DNA of 64,000 bases, taken from Ferrovibrio sp. (lineage in GTDB: Bacteria; Pseudomonadota; Alphaproteobacteria; Ferrovibrionales; Ferrovibrionaceae). The position numbers were made by a program, and so were the translations under genes. A model generated the notes under the pieces. That model was given only the letters and a program-made list of their open reading frames with translations, had not been told where the DNA came from and searched no databases. Positions 1-10,000 of the stretch are shown in pieces. Within the stretch, counting starts at the first letter, position 1; each line of letters begins with the position of its first letter. Location: NCBI RefSeq assembly GCF_019636075.1, contig NZ_JAHBYG010000011.1:27293-91292 (forward strand). The letters run 5' to 3'.

Positions 1-1101
1 GACATATTGTTTGAAACTTATATTGTGGTCCTCGATAAAATCATGCAGGTAGGAATTCCGATAATTACGATAATAACGATAAGCGGACATGATCCGCGCC
101 AGCGGATTGCGCAAGATAATCAAGTAGCGCCAATCGCTAGACAGTTTTTCATGCAAACCATACGGCATGTGGCCATATATCAGCCGCATGCTGCGCTGAC
201 GATCTGGGGGCAATTCACTGAACAGGCGGAATGTGGAATGGTCTTCGGGGCCGGCTAACGTGAGCGCCTCGGGAACGCAGCGCCGCAAAGCCTGCGTAAC
301 GCTCACGCCCGCGGTTTTAGGCACATGCAGGAATATCAGGCAGGGCCGTGCAAGGCAGTCCACACTATCCAGCGTGGCCGGTTCAGTAATAGGAACGGCT
401 GCTATCGGCACATCGGGCATAACAGTGGCGCGCGGTGTAGTCGGCTTCCGCCTGCTACGCGCCAATTCACGTGCCTGCTCGAAGAGCGAAACACCTGGTT
501 GATTGCGCTGACGGAGCAATTCATAGGTGCCCGCCGAGACCGACGGCAACTCCGGCAAGCGAAGTTCATCAGGGTTGAGATAAACCGCCGGCCAGCCCAT
601 GGCTACAGCCAATTCCGGCAGATCGGCTTCAGCCTCTTCGACTATACCGACATGAAGAAAATAGCTTCGCAAATGATGCAGCGCCGCAGCCACTTCCGAC
701 GGCCCGACCACGCTAGTTCCTGCCGGTCGCCCAAGAAGCAGCGCTACCGCCTGATTATCGGCCTTGCCGCTTTCATCGAGTCTGATGAAATCCTCGAAGG
801 GTAATTCGCTACCTCCATCACGCCACCCCTCGGCATATATCCGTAACGCTGCGCTAACGGGATTTGAAAGATAGACCACATAATCGCATGCATTTGCTAT
901 CAATTCATGCAAGCCAAAAAAGAAGTCCCCCTTGATGGCAAGCAGCCGCCCTCTCTGTTCAGGCGTAAGGGTATCGAAATTTTCGGTCCAATCCGAGCGA
1001 TAGCGCAGCACGGTAGTTTCAGGCAGATTGCGCGCCAACAGGCTCGGCAACGGGCCCAGGATCATTCCGGGAGGCTGCATAACAAGAAGCGTGCGGCTCA
1101 T
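1..1101 (-). CDS. Sulfotransferase-family protein, tandem domains (C-terminus beyond window edge)
   Basis: This is the first 367 codons of a gene that runs off the left edge. The second half carries the PAPS-binding motifs of membrane/carbohydrate sulfotransferases: HVPKTAG at residues 259-265 (5'-phosphosulfate loop) and RNPLARIMSAY from residue 331 (3'-phosphate loop). The first ~220 residues look like another, decayed copy of the same fold. The loop position reads MQPPGMILG and the second motif reads LSNPVSAALRIY, but family-like features survive (ADNQAVALLLG, then VGIVEEAEADLPELAVAMGW). The start ATG at 1101 overlaps the stop of the upstream SGNH gene as ATGA, so the two are translationally coupled. 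The role is inferred: transfer of sulfate from PAPS to a surface glycan. The exact acceptor and the end of the protein cannot be seen. The fold assignment of the second half is strong; that of the first half is moderate. Confidence 0.8.
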   Translation of the reverse strand, partial: MSRTLLVMQPPGMILGPLPSLLARNLPETTVLRYRSDWTENFDTLTPEQRGRLLAIKGDFFFGLHELIANACDYVVYLSNPVSAALRIYAEGWRDGGSELPFEDFIRLDESGKADNQAVALLLGRPAGTSVVGPSEVAAALHHLRSYFLHVGIVEEAEADLPELAVAMGWPAVYLNPDELRLPELPSVSAGTYELLRQRNQPGVSLFEQARELARSRRKPTTPRATVMPDVPIAAVPITEPATLDSVDCLARPCLIFLHVPKTAGVSVTQALRRCVPEALTLAGPEDHSTFRLFSELPPDRQRSMRLIYGHMPYGLHEKLSSDWRYLIILRNPLARIMSAYRYYRNYRNSYLHDFIEDHNISFKQYV

Positions 1102-2330
1102 TTGCGGATCAACCCACGGGCTTCGAGGCCATTTGCCGCTGCTTCGGCATAGACTTTCATGCCAAGGAGCGATGGATGGGAGTCGATCGCGGTACGGCCA
1201 ATTTGCCTGACATCCCCGATCGGGTTGAAATTATTGATTGTTTCGATCGGCGGCTGACCGACAATATCGGTTAGGCTTTGCAGCAAGGCGTTTTCCTGAG
1301 ATCCCAAACGATATTCCTGGCCAGAAATAAGTTCTTGAACCGTTGCAAGGTGCATCAGTACAACCGGAATGCCTAGCGCCGCAAGCCGCTCCATTCCCTT
1401 CCCGAACCGTTCGTCGCGGCGAAAATCCAACATTTTATGCCGAGGATTCTGCGACCCTCGGGCGCGCAGCCGAAGCGTGGCAAAGGAATCGCCCTTCATG
1501 AGGCGATCGAGCAAGGTGGAAAAGCTCGGGTCGTAGAAATCCATCCGTAAACCCGAGCGCGCCTGAGCCTCGCGCGCCACGGCTTCCATGGTCTCGAACA
1601 CCTTGTCTCCGGGCTGGCGTCCTCGGTGCACGACAGTCTTGCACCATTCTTCCGTGGCGGCTGAATGCATGATGGCGGTATCGGCGGAAACCGAGAGGTC
1701 GGGATGCGGCTTAGGATCGGTGGTGGTAAGAATGCGTTCACGGCCATCGACCACAGTAGCGGTGCGCCAAAAACGATCACGCGTCAGGTCGTCGGTGATG
1801 AAGGCGATGACGATCAAGTCCGGCTTCTGCTGCTCGGCCTTAACCGCCGCCATATCTATCATCTGCAATATCCCATAACCATCGCGACCGTAATTCACGA
1901 CATGGCTGCGTTTGCCGCTGCGCCGGTCCAATTCCTGCTGCAGAAAATTCGGCCAGGTCAGATCGCCTTCCTGCTGGGCCGTGAATGAATCACCGAACAC
2001 CAGAACCTTAATATCGGCCGAGGCATAGTCGCCATCGATGCGTCCGATATTACCCTGCGAGTTGGTCCACCAGCTCCAGCAAGATGTTATGCGGCCGGCC
2101 GCGCTGGAGCCCCCATGAATGGTCCCCGGCACATACTCATAGCCGAACTCGAGATTGAAGCGCCAAGGAGACTGCTGGAAAAACCATAAATCCGGCGGGT
2201 TGCCGGAGGATGCAATAAAATGTTCAGGGTATTGCGACGACAACAGGTAGCGATGGCCGAGTTCGAGCAGCACAAAGCCTATGGCCATGCTGAACATCAA
2301 CAGGATGCCTTCCAGAAACCTGCTCTTCAT
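1098..2330 (-). CDS. SGNH/GDSL hydrolase-like membrane-anchored protein
   Basis: 410 residues. An N-terminal signal anchor (about residues 8-25) is followed by an SGNH-type fold. Block I is VFGDSFT with Ser115, then NYGRDGYGILQM, then AFITDD in the usual block III position, and a C-terminal DSHPSLLGM that can supply the Asp/His pair. It is clearly paralogous to the 417-residue protein at 16070-17323; both share the GRDGYG.LQM, FITDD..RDRFWRTA and HPS.GM segments. Such membrane SGNH proteins near glycan genes often act as O-acyl transferases or esterases on polysaccharides, as in the AlgJ/AlgX group, but no acyl-donor membrane partner (MBOAT) is in the window. It overlaps the downstream sulfotransferase by 4 bp and diverges from the Nudix gene. 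Function is inferred; fold assignment is fairly safe. Confidence 0.75.
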   Translation of the reverse strand: MKSRFLEGILLMFSMAIGFVLLELGHRYLLSSQYPEHFIASSGNPPDLWFFQQSPWRFNLEFGYEYVPGTIHGGSSAAGRITSCWSWWTNSQGNIGRIDGDYASADIKVLVFGDSFTAQQEGDLTWPNFLQQELDRRSGKRSHVVNYGRDGYGILQMIDMAAVKAEQQKPDLIVIAFITDDLTRDRFWRTATVVDGRERILTTTDPKPHPDLSVSADTAIMHSAATEEWCKTVVHRGRQPGDKVFETMEAVAREAQARSGLRMDFYDPSFSTLLDRLMKGDSFATLRLRARGSQNPRHKMLDFRRDERFGKGMERLAALGIPVVLMHLATVQELISGQEYRLGSQENALLQSLTDIVGQPPIETINNFNPIGDVRQIGRTAIDSHPSLLGMKVYAEAAANGLEARGLIRK

Positions 2331-2530
2331 GCCGCTACCAGATTATGCATATGGCCGAATGCCCCTATCTTCCAACAAATACAAGCAGATTTTATTGTAA
2401 ATGCAGCCGGCAGCAACAGCTGTTCATGATTTATTCTCATCGTTGCGGGCCTCTTGAGCGACCTGGCCTTGCCCAGTGGCTTATCCAGCCGCTAGTACTT
2501 TTCCTTCAATATATAACGCCGCAGGATCGC

Positions 2531-3382
2531 ATGGCTCTTCTCGACCGCATCACCGAATGCAACGCACAGAGCTTGGCAGATATGGTGCCACTGCATTTCC
2601 GCTCTGCTCAAATCGGTTGGATCGACCCATTGATGTTGCCGCGTCTGCAAGCAGAAACCGCTGTCTTCCTGATGCAAGCAGGAATTCTGACGATCCGCGA
2701 TGATCTGGGCGACCTTACAGCCACAGGAGATGCCCTCGATACCGCCCTGCGCCGGGTATATGAGCGCGATCCGACCGGTTTCGGTCGTTGGTGCCCGGAT
2801 TATACGCCTGTGCTGGAATTCGATAGCGGGAAGTCTCTTTTCCGATTGCAGCGCGCGGCTATACCAGCCTTAGGGATCATGGCTGGCGGGGTTCATCTGA
2901 ATGGCTTCTCCGGTCGAGGCAGCAAACAACGCCTATGGGTGGCACGCCGGGCCCAACATATCGCGGCACAACCCGGTAAGCTCGACCAAATTGCCGCCGG
3001 TTTCTTGCCACATGACGAGGATCCCAGGATCAAACTCATCGAGGAAGCCGAGGAAGAAGCTGGCATTCCAAAACCGCTCATGATGCAGGCCCACCAAACA
3101 GGCATTGTCAGCTACCGGATGCGGAGGCCACTTGGACTGCAGATCGGCCTGATTCAATGCTTTGATCTTGAATTGCCGGAAGACTTCACTCCCAGAAATA
3201 CCGATGGCGAGGTGGAGGGATTCTTCGCGCTAACACCCAAAGAGTTGATCGAGGTTCTGGCGGAAGGACAAAATTTCAAATTCGATTGCGCCTTGGTGGC
3301 AATAGATTTCCTTATCCGCCATGGTTGGCTGACATCCGAGCGTGACGACTATATTGCTCTCTGCCGCGGGCTTAGGCACTAG
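2531..3382 (+). CDS. Nudix hydrolase, DUF4743-type
   Basis: 283 residues from the chosen start. The N-terminal half matches the DUF4743 module that precedes Nudix domains in Tnr3-like proteins (ALLDRITECN near the start, VGWIDP-like IGWIDP, then a TALRRVYERDPTGFGRW segment). The Nudix box runs from GFLPHDE to EEAEEEAGI. It keeps the G, first E, EE and G positions but has Glu where Arg (or Lys) normally precedes the first Glu. Family members hydrolyse nucleoside- or thiamine-diphosphate-like compounds; the substrate here is unknown. I chose ATG 2531 because an AGGA sits just upstream and the conserved domain begins there. The same frame stays open to ATGs at 2426 and 2345 with no convincing ribosome site. 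It converges on the HlyD gene with 21 bp between stops. Confidence 0.75.
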   Translation: MALLDRITECNAQSLADMVPLHFRSAQIGWIDPLMLPRLQAETAVFLMQAGILTIRDDLGDLTATGDALDTALRRVYERDPTGFGRWCPDYTPVLEFDSGKSLFRLQRAAIPALGIMAGGVHLNGFSGRGSKQRLWVARRAQHIAAQPGKLDQIAAGFLPHDEDPRIKLIEEAEEEAGIPKPLMMQAHQTGIVSYRMRRPLGLQIGLIQCFDLELPEDFTPRNTDGEVEGFFALTPKELIEVLAEGQNFKFDCALVAIDFLIRHGWLTSERDDYIALCRGLRH

Positions 3383-3403
3383 AAAACAATACGGAAGCCA
3401 AAA

Positions 3404-4804
3404 TCAACGTTCGCGCAGGCTTTCATCCCGATGCCGCGCAATCGGTGAAAGCAGATAATCTATAACGCGACGACGATCTGTCTTGATCTCCGCGGTCAAC
3501 GCCATTCCCGGCGAAAGTTTTACCTCACGCCCGGCCACTTCAACGTATTCCTGATCAAGAGCGATACGCGCGATATATACGAGTCCTCGCGTCTCATCTT
3601 GTATCGCATCGCTGGAAACCGTATCGACACGGCCGGCTACCGTGCCATATTTGGTGAAAGGGAAAGCTTCAAGCTTCACTTCGACGGGTTGTCCAGGCTG
3701 CACAAAGCCGATGTCACGATTCAACAATTTGACTTCCGCGAAGATCGGCATGTCGGCAGGAACAATCACCATCAATGGCTGTGCCGACGTTACCACGCCG
3801 CCGATCGTATTTATCGCGAGCTGTTGCACCACACCGGCAGTTGGGGCCGACAAACGCTGCTGCCCCTCTCGAGTACTGACCTTGAGCAATTCCTCGGTGA
3901 GTGATGCAATTTTCCGGTCCACCTCGGTCAATTGCGTAAGAACATTCTTACGATATTCAGATTGATATTGGCGCACCTGTTTTTCCAATGCCGCAATGCT
4001 GGCATTGCTTTCCTCTCGCTTATGGCGCAAAGAAACCAATTCATGCTCTTGTTCTACCTGTTGCTGCTGCAATTCCAGAAGCAGCAAACGCGAGCCGAAT
4101 CCTTTTTCAGCAAGTTCGCGCCGCGCATCGACACGCTGGCGCAGCAAAGGCAGAGCCTTCTCTGCTCGCTCTATACTGGTTTCCAGCGTACGCCGCTCCG
4201 CGCGGCGACGAGCCATTTCATCGGTCAGGCTTGCCTGGCGGGCATTGTATTCCTCGACCTGGCTTAACAGCAGAGCCCGACTGCCAGTACGAAGCGCCTC
4301 GGGAATAATGCTCGAAGGTTGAAAATGTGCCAAGGGTGCATCCGGATGAAGCGCCGCGCGTAACCGCGATGCCTCAGCCTCGCTAGTTACAAGGTCCGAT
4401 TCCAGCCGCCGTTGATCTGCGTTCACCGCTGCGGTGTCGAGTTCGATCAACAAATCTCCAGCGCGCACAGACTGGCCGTCCTGGATATGGATAGCGCGCA
4501 CGATCCCAGCCTCCAAAGGCTGCACGAGCTTCACTTTGCCGGCTGGAACCAACCGGCCTTCGGCCACCGCGACAACATCGAGTTGGCCGATGAAAGACCA
4601 GCCTATAGCCACCGCAATGAGCGCAGCCAAACTCCAGAATAAAAGCCGCGCCGTTGGCGAGGGTGGCGTTTCCAATAATTCAAGCGCAGCAGGCAGAAAG
4701 GCCGTTTCGTCTCGGCCACGCGCCGTGCGGGCCGGTAGACTGCGTTCGTGCGCCAAAGCAGCGGCCGTCACGCCCGCAATGCGTCTGAGACTATCAAACG
4801 GCAT
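3404..4804 (-). CDS. HlyD-family type I secretion periplasmic adaptor
   Basis: 466 residues with the classic membrane-fusion-protein layout. A cytoplasmic N-terminus precedes one transmembrane segment (about residues 52-73), then a lipoyl-like half-motif (GRLVPAGKVKLVQPLEAGIV), a long alpha-helical hairpin rich in Glu/Arg/Gln (about 140-300), and the second lipoyl and beta-barrel half. That half contains SAPTAGVVQQLAINTIGGVV and a C-terminal PGMALTAEIKTDRRRVIDYLLSPI, the signature end of HlyD/PrtE adaptors. It bridges the inner-membrane ABC exporter and an outer-membrane TolC channel. Its start overlaps the exporter gene by 11 bp on the same strand, and the RTX protease gene lies just upstream of that. 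The unit is therefore a dedicated protease secretion operon; the TolC partner must be encoded elsewhere. Confidence 0.95.
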   Translation of the reverse strand: MPFDSLRRIAGVTAAALAHERSLPARTARGRDETAFLPAALELLETPPSPTARLLFWSLAALIAVAIGWSFIGQLDVVAVAEGRLVPAGKVKLVQPLEAGIVRAIHIQDGQSVRAGDLLIELDTAAVNADQRRLESDLVTSEAEASRLRAALHPDAPLAHFQPSSIIPEALRTGSRALLLSQVEEYNARQASLTDEMARRRAERRTLETSIERAEKALPLLRQRVDARRELAEKGFGSRLLLLELQQQQVEQEHELVSLRHKREESNASIAALEKQVRQYQSEYRKNVLTQLTEVDRKIASLTEELLKVSTREGQQRLSAPTAGVVQQLAINTIGGVVTSAQPLMVIVPADMPIFAEVKLLNRDIGFVQPGQPVEVKLEAFPFTKYGTVAGRVDTVSSDAIQDETRGLVYIARIALDQEYVEVAGREVKLSPGMALTAEIKTDRRRVIDYLLSPIARHRDESLRER

Positions 4805-6953
4805 GAATGCCTCCCGCTTGGAGGCGGTACATAGCAGCGAAACGCCCGCCTTTATGCAGCAATTCCTCTGGCTTGCCGTCTTCCACGATCACGCCCTGAT
4901 CCAGTAACACCACACGATCTGCGCTGCGCACGGCAGAAAGCCGGTGCGCAACAATCAAGACCGTACGCCCCTGGCGTATCTGGCTCATGTTTCGTTGAAT
5001 CGCGAGTTCGGATTCCACGTCAAGCGCACTTGTCGCCTCATCGAATATCAGGATACGCGGATCTATTGCCAAAGCGCGTGCTATGGCCAAACGTTGGCGC
5101 TGGCCACCGGAAATATTGAAACCGCGCTCGCCCACTAGCGTGTCATATCCTTGCGGCATAGCCATGATAAAATCATGCGCTCCTGCAAGCTTAGCTACAT
5201 GGATCACCTGATCGAGCGCCAAACCCGGATTAGCCAAGGCTATATTCTCGCGCACGCTGCCGGAAAAAAGTACGTTTTCCTGCAATACAACGCCGATCTG
5301 GCGGCGTAGCCCAATTACATCCACCCCCGCGATATCCATACCATCCAACAACACACGACCGCCCTGGGGGGCATAAAGCCGCTGCACCAGCTTGGTCAAT
5401 GTGCTTTTGCCCGAACCGGAAGGTCCGACAATGCCCAGCACCTGTCCCGCCGGCACATGCAACCCGATCTGTCGCAATACGTCGGGGCCATCGGCAGTAT
5501 ATCGGAAGGTGACGCGGTCGAAACCGATCTCCCCACGCAGAATAGGTAACGACGCACGCCCAGTCCGCAACCCCGCCTCGCCGGGTACATTCATGATGTC
5601 ACCCAACCGATCAACCGAAATCCTGGCCCTCTGGAAATCTTGCCATATCTGCGCCAGACGCAGGATTGGTGTGCTCACGCGACTTGCCAACATATTGAAC
5701 GCGACCAACTCCCCAACCGTGATAGCGCCTTCTATGACCAGCTTAGCGCCGAACCAGAGGGTGGCCGCGACCACAATTTTGTTGACCATTTGAGCCAATT
5801 GCCCGGCTACATTGCCAAGAAAATTGGCGCGAAAGGATGCCCCGACATAGCCTGCGAGCAATTCCTCCCAACGGCGTTGCGTCTGCGGCTCGACAGCCAT
5901 TGCCTTCAAGGTTTCAACGCCGCTGACGCGTTCGACGAGGAAAGACTGGCTCTCCGCGCCGCGCACAAAAGACTCTTCCAACCTACGACGCAGCATGGGC
6001 GTGACGATGAACGACAGCAACACATAAACCGGTAACGATAGAAGCACGATCATCGAAAGAAAGCCGCTATACGCAAGCATTACCGCTATGAATACGATAG
6101 TGAAGGCGACATCAACTGCAACCGAGAGAGCAGAACTGGTCAGAAAATTGCGGATCGTCTCTAATTCGCGCATTCGGGCTACGGTATCGCCCACTCGCCG
6201 AGCACCAAAATAGGCCAAGGGTAGGCTCAAAAGCCTGTCGAAGAGCCGAGCGCCAAGCTCTACATCGATACGGTTTGTAGTATGCGCCAGAAGGTAGGCC
6301 CGCAAGCCGCCGAAAATTGTCTCGAAAACCGAGATCACCAAAAAGGCAAACACCAGTACATCCAGCGTTGTGAGCGAGCGATGCACGAGGACCTTGTCGA
6401 TCACGATCTGGAAAACGAAAGGTGCAGCTAAGGCCAAAAGCTGGATTAAGAAGGAGCCGAACAACACCTCGCCCAACAGGCCGCGATACTTTACCAGCGC
6501 AGGGATAAACCAGGTGAAATCGAAGCGCCGCTGGTCGCCGGCCAGACTGGCGCGGCTTGCAAGCAGGATAAGCCTGCCGGTCCATGAGCCTTCGAATTCA
6601 GTCCTGGAGAGCGAGACTGGCCGTCCGTTGCCCTGATCCAGCACCAGAACAGCTTCTTTATCGGCTTCTGCACGCCGCGCCGCCAATAAAACGAACCGCC
6701 CATCGCGGCATTCGGCGATAGCCGGCAATTGCGTGCCGGCCAGCTTCTGCCAGTTGCTTTCGATCAACCTTGCTTTAAGGCCCAATTCCCGCCCGGCCCG
6801 CACGATCTCCGCAGCCCCGAGCATCTGCCCAGGGCGACCGAAGCGGTGTTGCAGTTGCTCAGGATCCATCGGCTGCCCAAACAGCCGCAGCAAAGCCGCG
6901 AGGCTGAACAGGCCGGAATCTATATTCGGCAATGGGTTGATGCTGTCGCTCAT
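4794..6953 (-). CDS. Type I secretion ABC transporter (HlyB/PrtD-like) with catalytically dead C39-like domain
   Basis: 719 residues. Residues 1-130 resemble a C39 peptidase domain, but the segment that should hold the catalytic Cys reads SGLFSLAALLRLFG with no Cys. This makes it a C39-like recognition domain, as in HlyB, suited to RTX substrates that keep their C-terminal signal. A six-helix exporter domain follows (about 150-440). The nucleotide-binding domain has Walker A GPSGSGKST (Lys516), signature ISGGQRQRLAIARAL and Walker B ILIFDEATSALD, ending with the H-loop AHRLS. ATP hydrolysis in the inner membrane drives one-step export of the substrate through the HlyD adaptor. It starts 83 bp after the stop of the RTX metalloprotease, its most likely cargo, and overlaps the adaptor gene downstream. 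Confidence 0.95.
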   Translation of the reverse strand: MSDSINPLPNIDSGLFSLAALLRLFGQPMDPEQLQHRFGRPGQMLGAAEIVRAGRELGLKARLIESNWQKLAGTQLPAIAECRDGRFVLLAARRAEADKEAVLVLDQGNGRPVSLSRTEFEGSWTGRLILLASRASLAGDQRRFDFTWFIPALVKYRGLLGEVLFGSFLIQLLALAAPFVFQIVIDKVLVHRSLTTLDVLVFAFLVISVFETIFGGLRAYLLAHTTNRIDVELGARLFDRLLSLPLAYFGARRVGDTVARMRELETIRNFLTSSALSVAVDVAFTIVFIAVMLAYSGFLSMIVLLSLPVYVLLSFIVTPMLRRRLEESFVRGAESQSFLVERVSGVETLKAMAVEPQTQRRWEELLAGYVGASFRANFLGNVAGQLAQMVNKIVVAATLWFGAKLVIEGAITVGELVAFNMLASRVSTPILRLAQIWQDFQRARISVDRLGDIMNVPGEAGLRTGRASLPILRGEIGFDRVTFRYTADGPDVLRQIGLHVPAGQVLGIVGPSGSGKSTLTKLVQRLYAPQGGRVLLDGMDIAGVDVIGLRRQIGVVLQENVLFSGSVRENIALANPGLALDQVIHVAKLAGAHDFIMAMPQGYDTLVGERGFNISGGQRQRLAIARALAIDPRILIFDEATSALDVESELAIQRNMSQIRQGRTVLIVAHRLSAVRSADRVVLLDQGVIVEDGKPEELLHKGGRFAAMYRLQAGGIHAV

Positions 6954-7036
6954 GGGCGATTTCTACGATTTCGAGGTAACTAAGTTATTTCTTTTCCGGT
7001 AAAAAGCCACGCTTTCCGATATGCCGCAAAGCAGCA

Positions 7037-10000
7037 TTAACGCCAGGTGGCCGCAATGAGGGTTTCCAATGGATCATAGGCTGGATTAGACAGTGTCGTT
7101 TCGCCGAAAGCAGGCACGGAATAACCCGCCATGGCATCCACCAAAGTCTGGACTTGCCCCTCGATCAACTGTTTGCCATCGGCCAGCCGGAAACGCTCCA
7201 CCCGATATTCGCTGCCCGAATACCAGTTCTGAATCTGGATATGATCGAAGGTGCCGATGATGGCGATATCCAGATTGTTGCCGGAACGACTGAGCCAAAG
7301 TTGATCCGCTGTGATCGAACTGCCGAAAAGCAGATTATCTTCCACGCCGATAGTGCTGTCGTTTTCGGAAATGGTGTCGGCGCCATCGCCACGCCCGAAC
7401 AGATAATTATCCGCGCCAGCTCCGCCCACCAATGTATCTATGCCCGCTCCGCCGCCCAGCACGTCATTGCCGCCGCCCCCATTCAATGTATCGTTACCGG
7501 CATTGCCGAGCATCCAATCGACGCCGCTGCCGCCGGTCAGCGTATCGTCTGAGGCCGAGCCGTTCAGGATCGTGCCATAGGTCATGTCGATCCTGGTGCC
7601 ATCGGCAAAGACGAAGAATTCCACTTTGTTGGACGCGGAATACCAATCCTTCATCAAGGCACGGTCCGCCGCAGCGGAAGCCGACGCCAGACTGCCATCG
7701 GTGATGCCAACGATCAGATCGTTGCCGGATTTTTCGAGAGCGATGTTCCAAACGGTAATACCAGAGCCAAGGCCGAGCGAGTCGGCATTGCCGGTTTCCA
7801 AATTGCTTTCAATGATCGTATCGAATCCGGAGCCGGTATAGAGGGCGTAGCGATCATTGCCCGTGCCGCCATACAGCATATCCGTGCCGGTGCCGCCATC
7901 CAGAGTATCGTTGCCGGCATTGGCGGTCAGCGTATCGTCTCCGCCGCCGCCCAGCAGCCAGTCGTTACCGGAAGCGGAAACGATGTTCTCATTGGAATTT
8001 TCGCCGTTGATTACCGATGCGCCGGCAATGTCGATAACCGTGCCATCCACGAAGCGGAGATTTTCCACCAATCCACCGGCCGTGTAATAATCCTTGACCA
8101 GAATGCGATCGACCGACAACAAGGCATGATTATTGCCATCGCGCAGCGAAACATAGAGGTCGTTGCCCCATTGCTGCATCATCACGTCCCAGGCCGTGAT
8201 GCCGCGCGCGAAACCGATGCTGTCGTTGCTTCCGCTGCTTTCCACCAGGGTATCGACCTGGCCGCCGCGTCCGAAATTATACGTATCGTCGCCAGCGCCG
8301 CCGCTTAATGTGTCGTTGCCGGTACCGCCATCCAATGTATCGTTACCGTCATTGGACTCGAGCACATCATCGCCGCCACCGCCGAGCAACCAATCGTCGC
8401 CGGCCGCCGCCACGATATGCTCCGGCCCCACATCGCCATTGATGACGCTGGCAGCCCCCAGATTGACCACGCTGCCATCAACAAAGCGCAGTTCTTCTAT
8501 GCGGTTTTCCACCGTATAGAAATCCTTGATCAGCATGCGATCATAAGACAGCAGGGCATGGTTGTTGGCATCGCGCAACGAAACATAAAGGTCGTTGCCC
8601 CATTGCTGCATAATCACATCAAGCGCGGTGATGCCGGCGCCGAATCTGATGACATCGTAGCCGCCGCTATCCTCGATGGTGTCGACACCGTCGCCTACAT
8701 TGAAGTTGTAGGTATCGTTGCCGTCGCCGCCGCGCAGCGTATCGTCATCCGCTCCGCCATAAAGGATGTCGTCTCCTGCGCCGCCCTCTATAATATCGGC
8801 GCCCGACATGCCCCAGATCGAATCCGCACCCGTGCCGCCATAAAGCGTGTCTGCCCCGAAGCCGCCATCGATGCGATCATCGCCATCGTCGCCATAGATT
8901 GTATCTGCTCCTTCCCGACCTGTAATGCTGTCGGCTCCGGCGCCGCCATAAAGTATGTTTGCGGCGGCATTGCCGATCAGAGTGTCCGCAAAGCTGGAGC
9001 CGATCAAACCCTCTATTTCAGAAAGAATATCTCCCTGCGCATGGCCACCCGAGGCACCACCATAGGCAAGGTTGATGCTCACCCCTGCATTGGAGCCTTC
9101 GTAACTGGCGTAATCGAAGCCAGCCTTACCATTGATCGTGTCGCCGCCCGCACCGCCGCGGATAACATTGTCGTTCGTATCGCCAACCAGAAGATCATCG
9201 TATCCAGAACCAATGATATTTTCAAAACCGCTATACTGATCGCCGGCCGCATCGCCTGAGCTACCGCCCGTGACGAGATTCATCATCACGCCGCCACTTG
9301 CATTGGCAAAGCTTACGGTATCAATACCCGCGCCACCGACCAACGTATCGGCGCCATAGCCACCCTCGATTATGTTGTCGCCATTATCGCCAGTTATCGT
9401 ATCGGCGTAATTCGTTCCGATGATATTCTCGATACCGGAAAAAGTGTCCCCCGCCGCTCCGCCGGACACGACGCCGGTTGAAAGATTTAACGTTATGGCA
9501 AGATTTGCGATTGAGTAGTTTACAGTATCCGAACCATTGCCACCGACGAATATATCGCCATAGAAATGGCCATAAAGCATATCATTACCATCACCACCAT
9601 TGAGATATGCTGTATAATTGTCAAACGAATAGCTGTTAATTGCGGAGGCAAATAGCACGTCATTGCCATCTTCGCCGTAGATGTAATCACCGTATCCGCC
9701 ACCTACGATATAGTCATTGCCAGAGCCGCCATAAATCGTATCGGCACCCTGGCCCCCATCGATAACATCGTCTCCGGAGCCGCCATAAATTGTATCAATG
9801 GAAAACGATCCATAAATCGTGTCGTTGCCGTTCCCACCATCCATCCAATTCGTGTTGGACGATCCATCGCTTAAGTTAACAGCTCCGGCGTAAATTACAT
9901 CATCGCCATCTTCGCCATAAAGCCAGTCATTTCCTCCTCCGCCATAAATTGTATCGTTTCCGCCCCCGCCTCGGATCGTATCGTTTCCGCTCCCACCATC

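Noticed and set aside
2345..2530. N-terminal extension of the Nudix gene from ATG 2345 or 2426
   Set aside because: No ribosome site, and the extra residues do not resemble the DUF4743 family; ATG 2531 has AGGA upstream and begins at the conserved domain.
8417..9259. Plus-strand open frame opposite the RTX repeats
   Set aside because: Repetitive Ala/Ile/Val translation is the complement of GGxGxD codons, not a gene.
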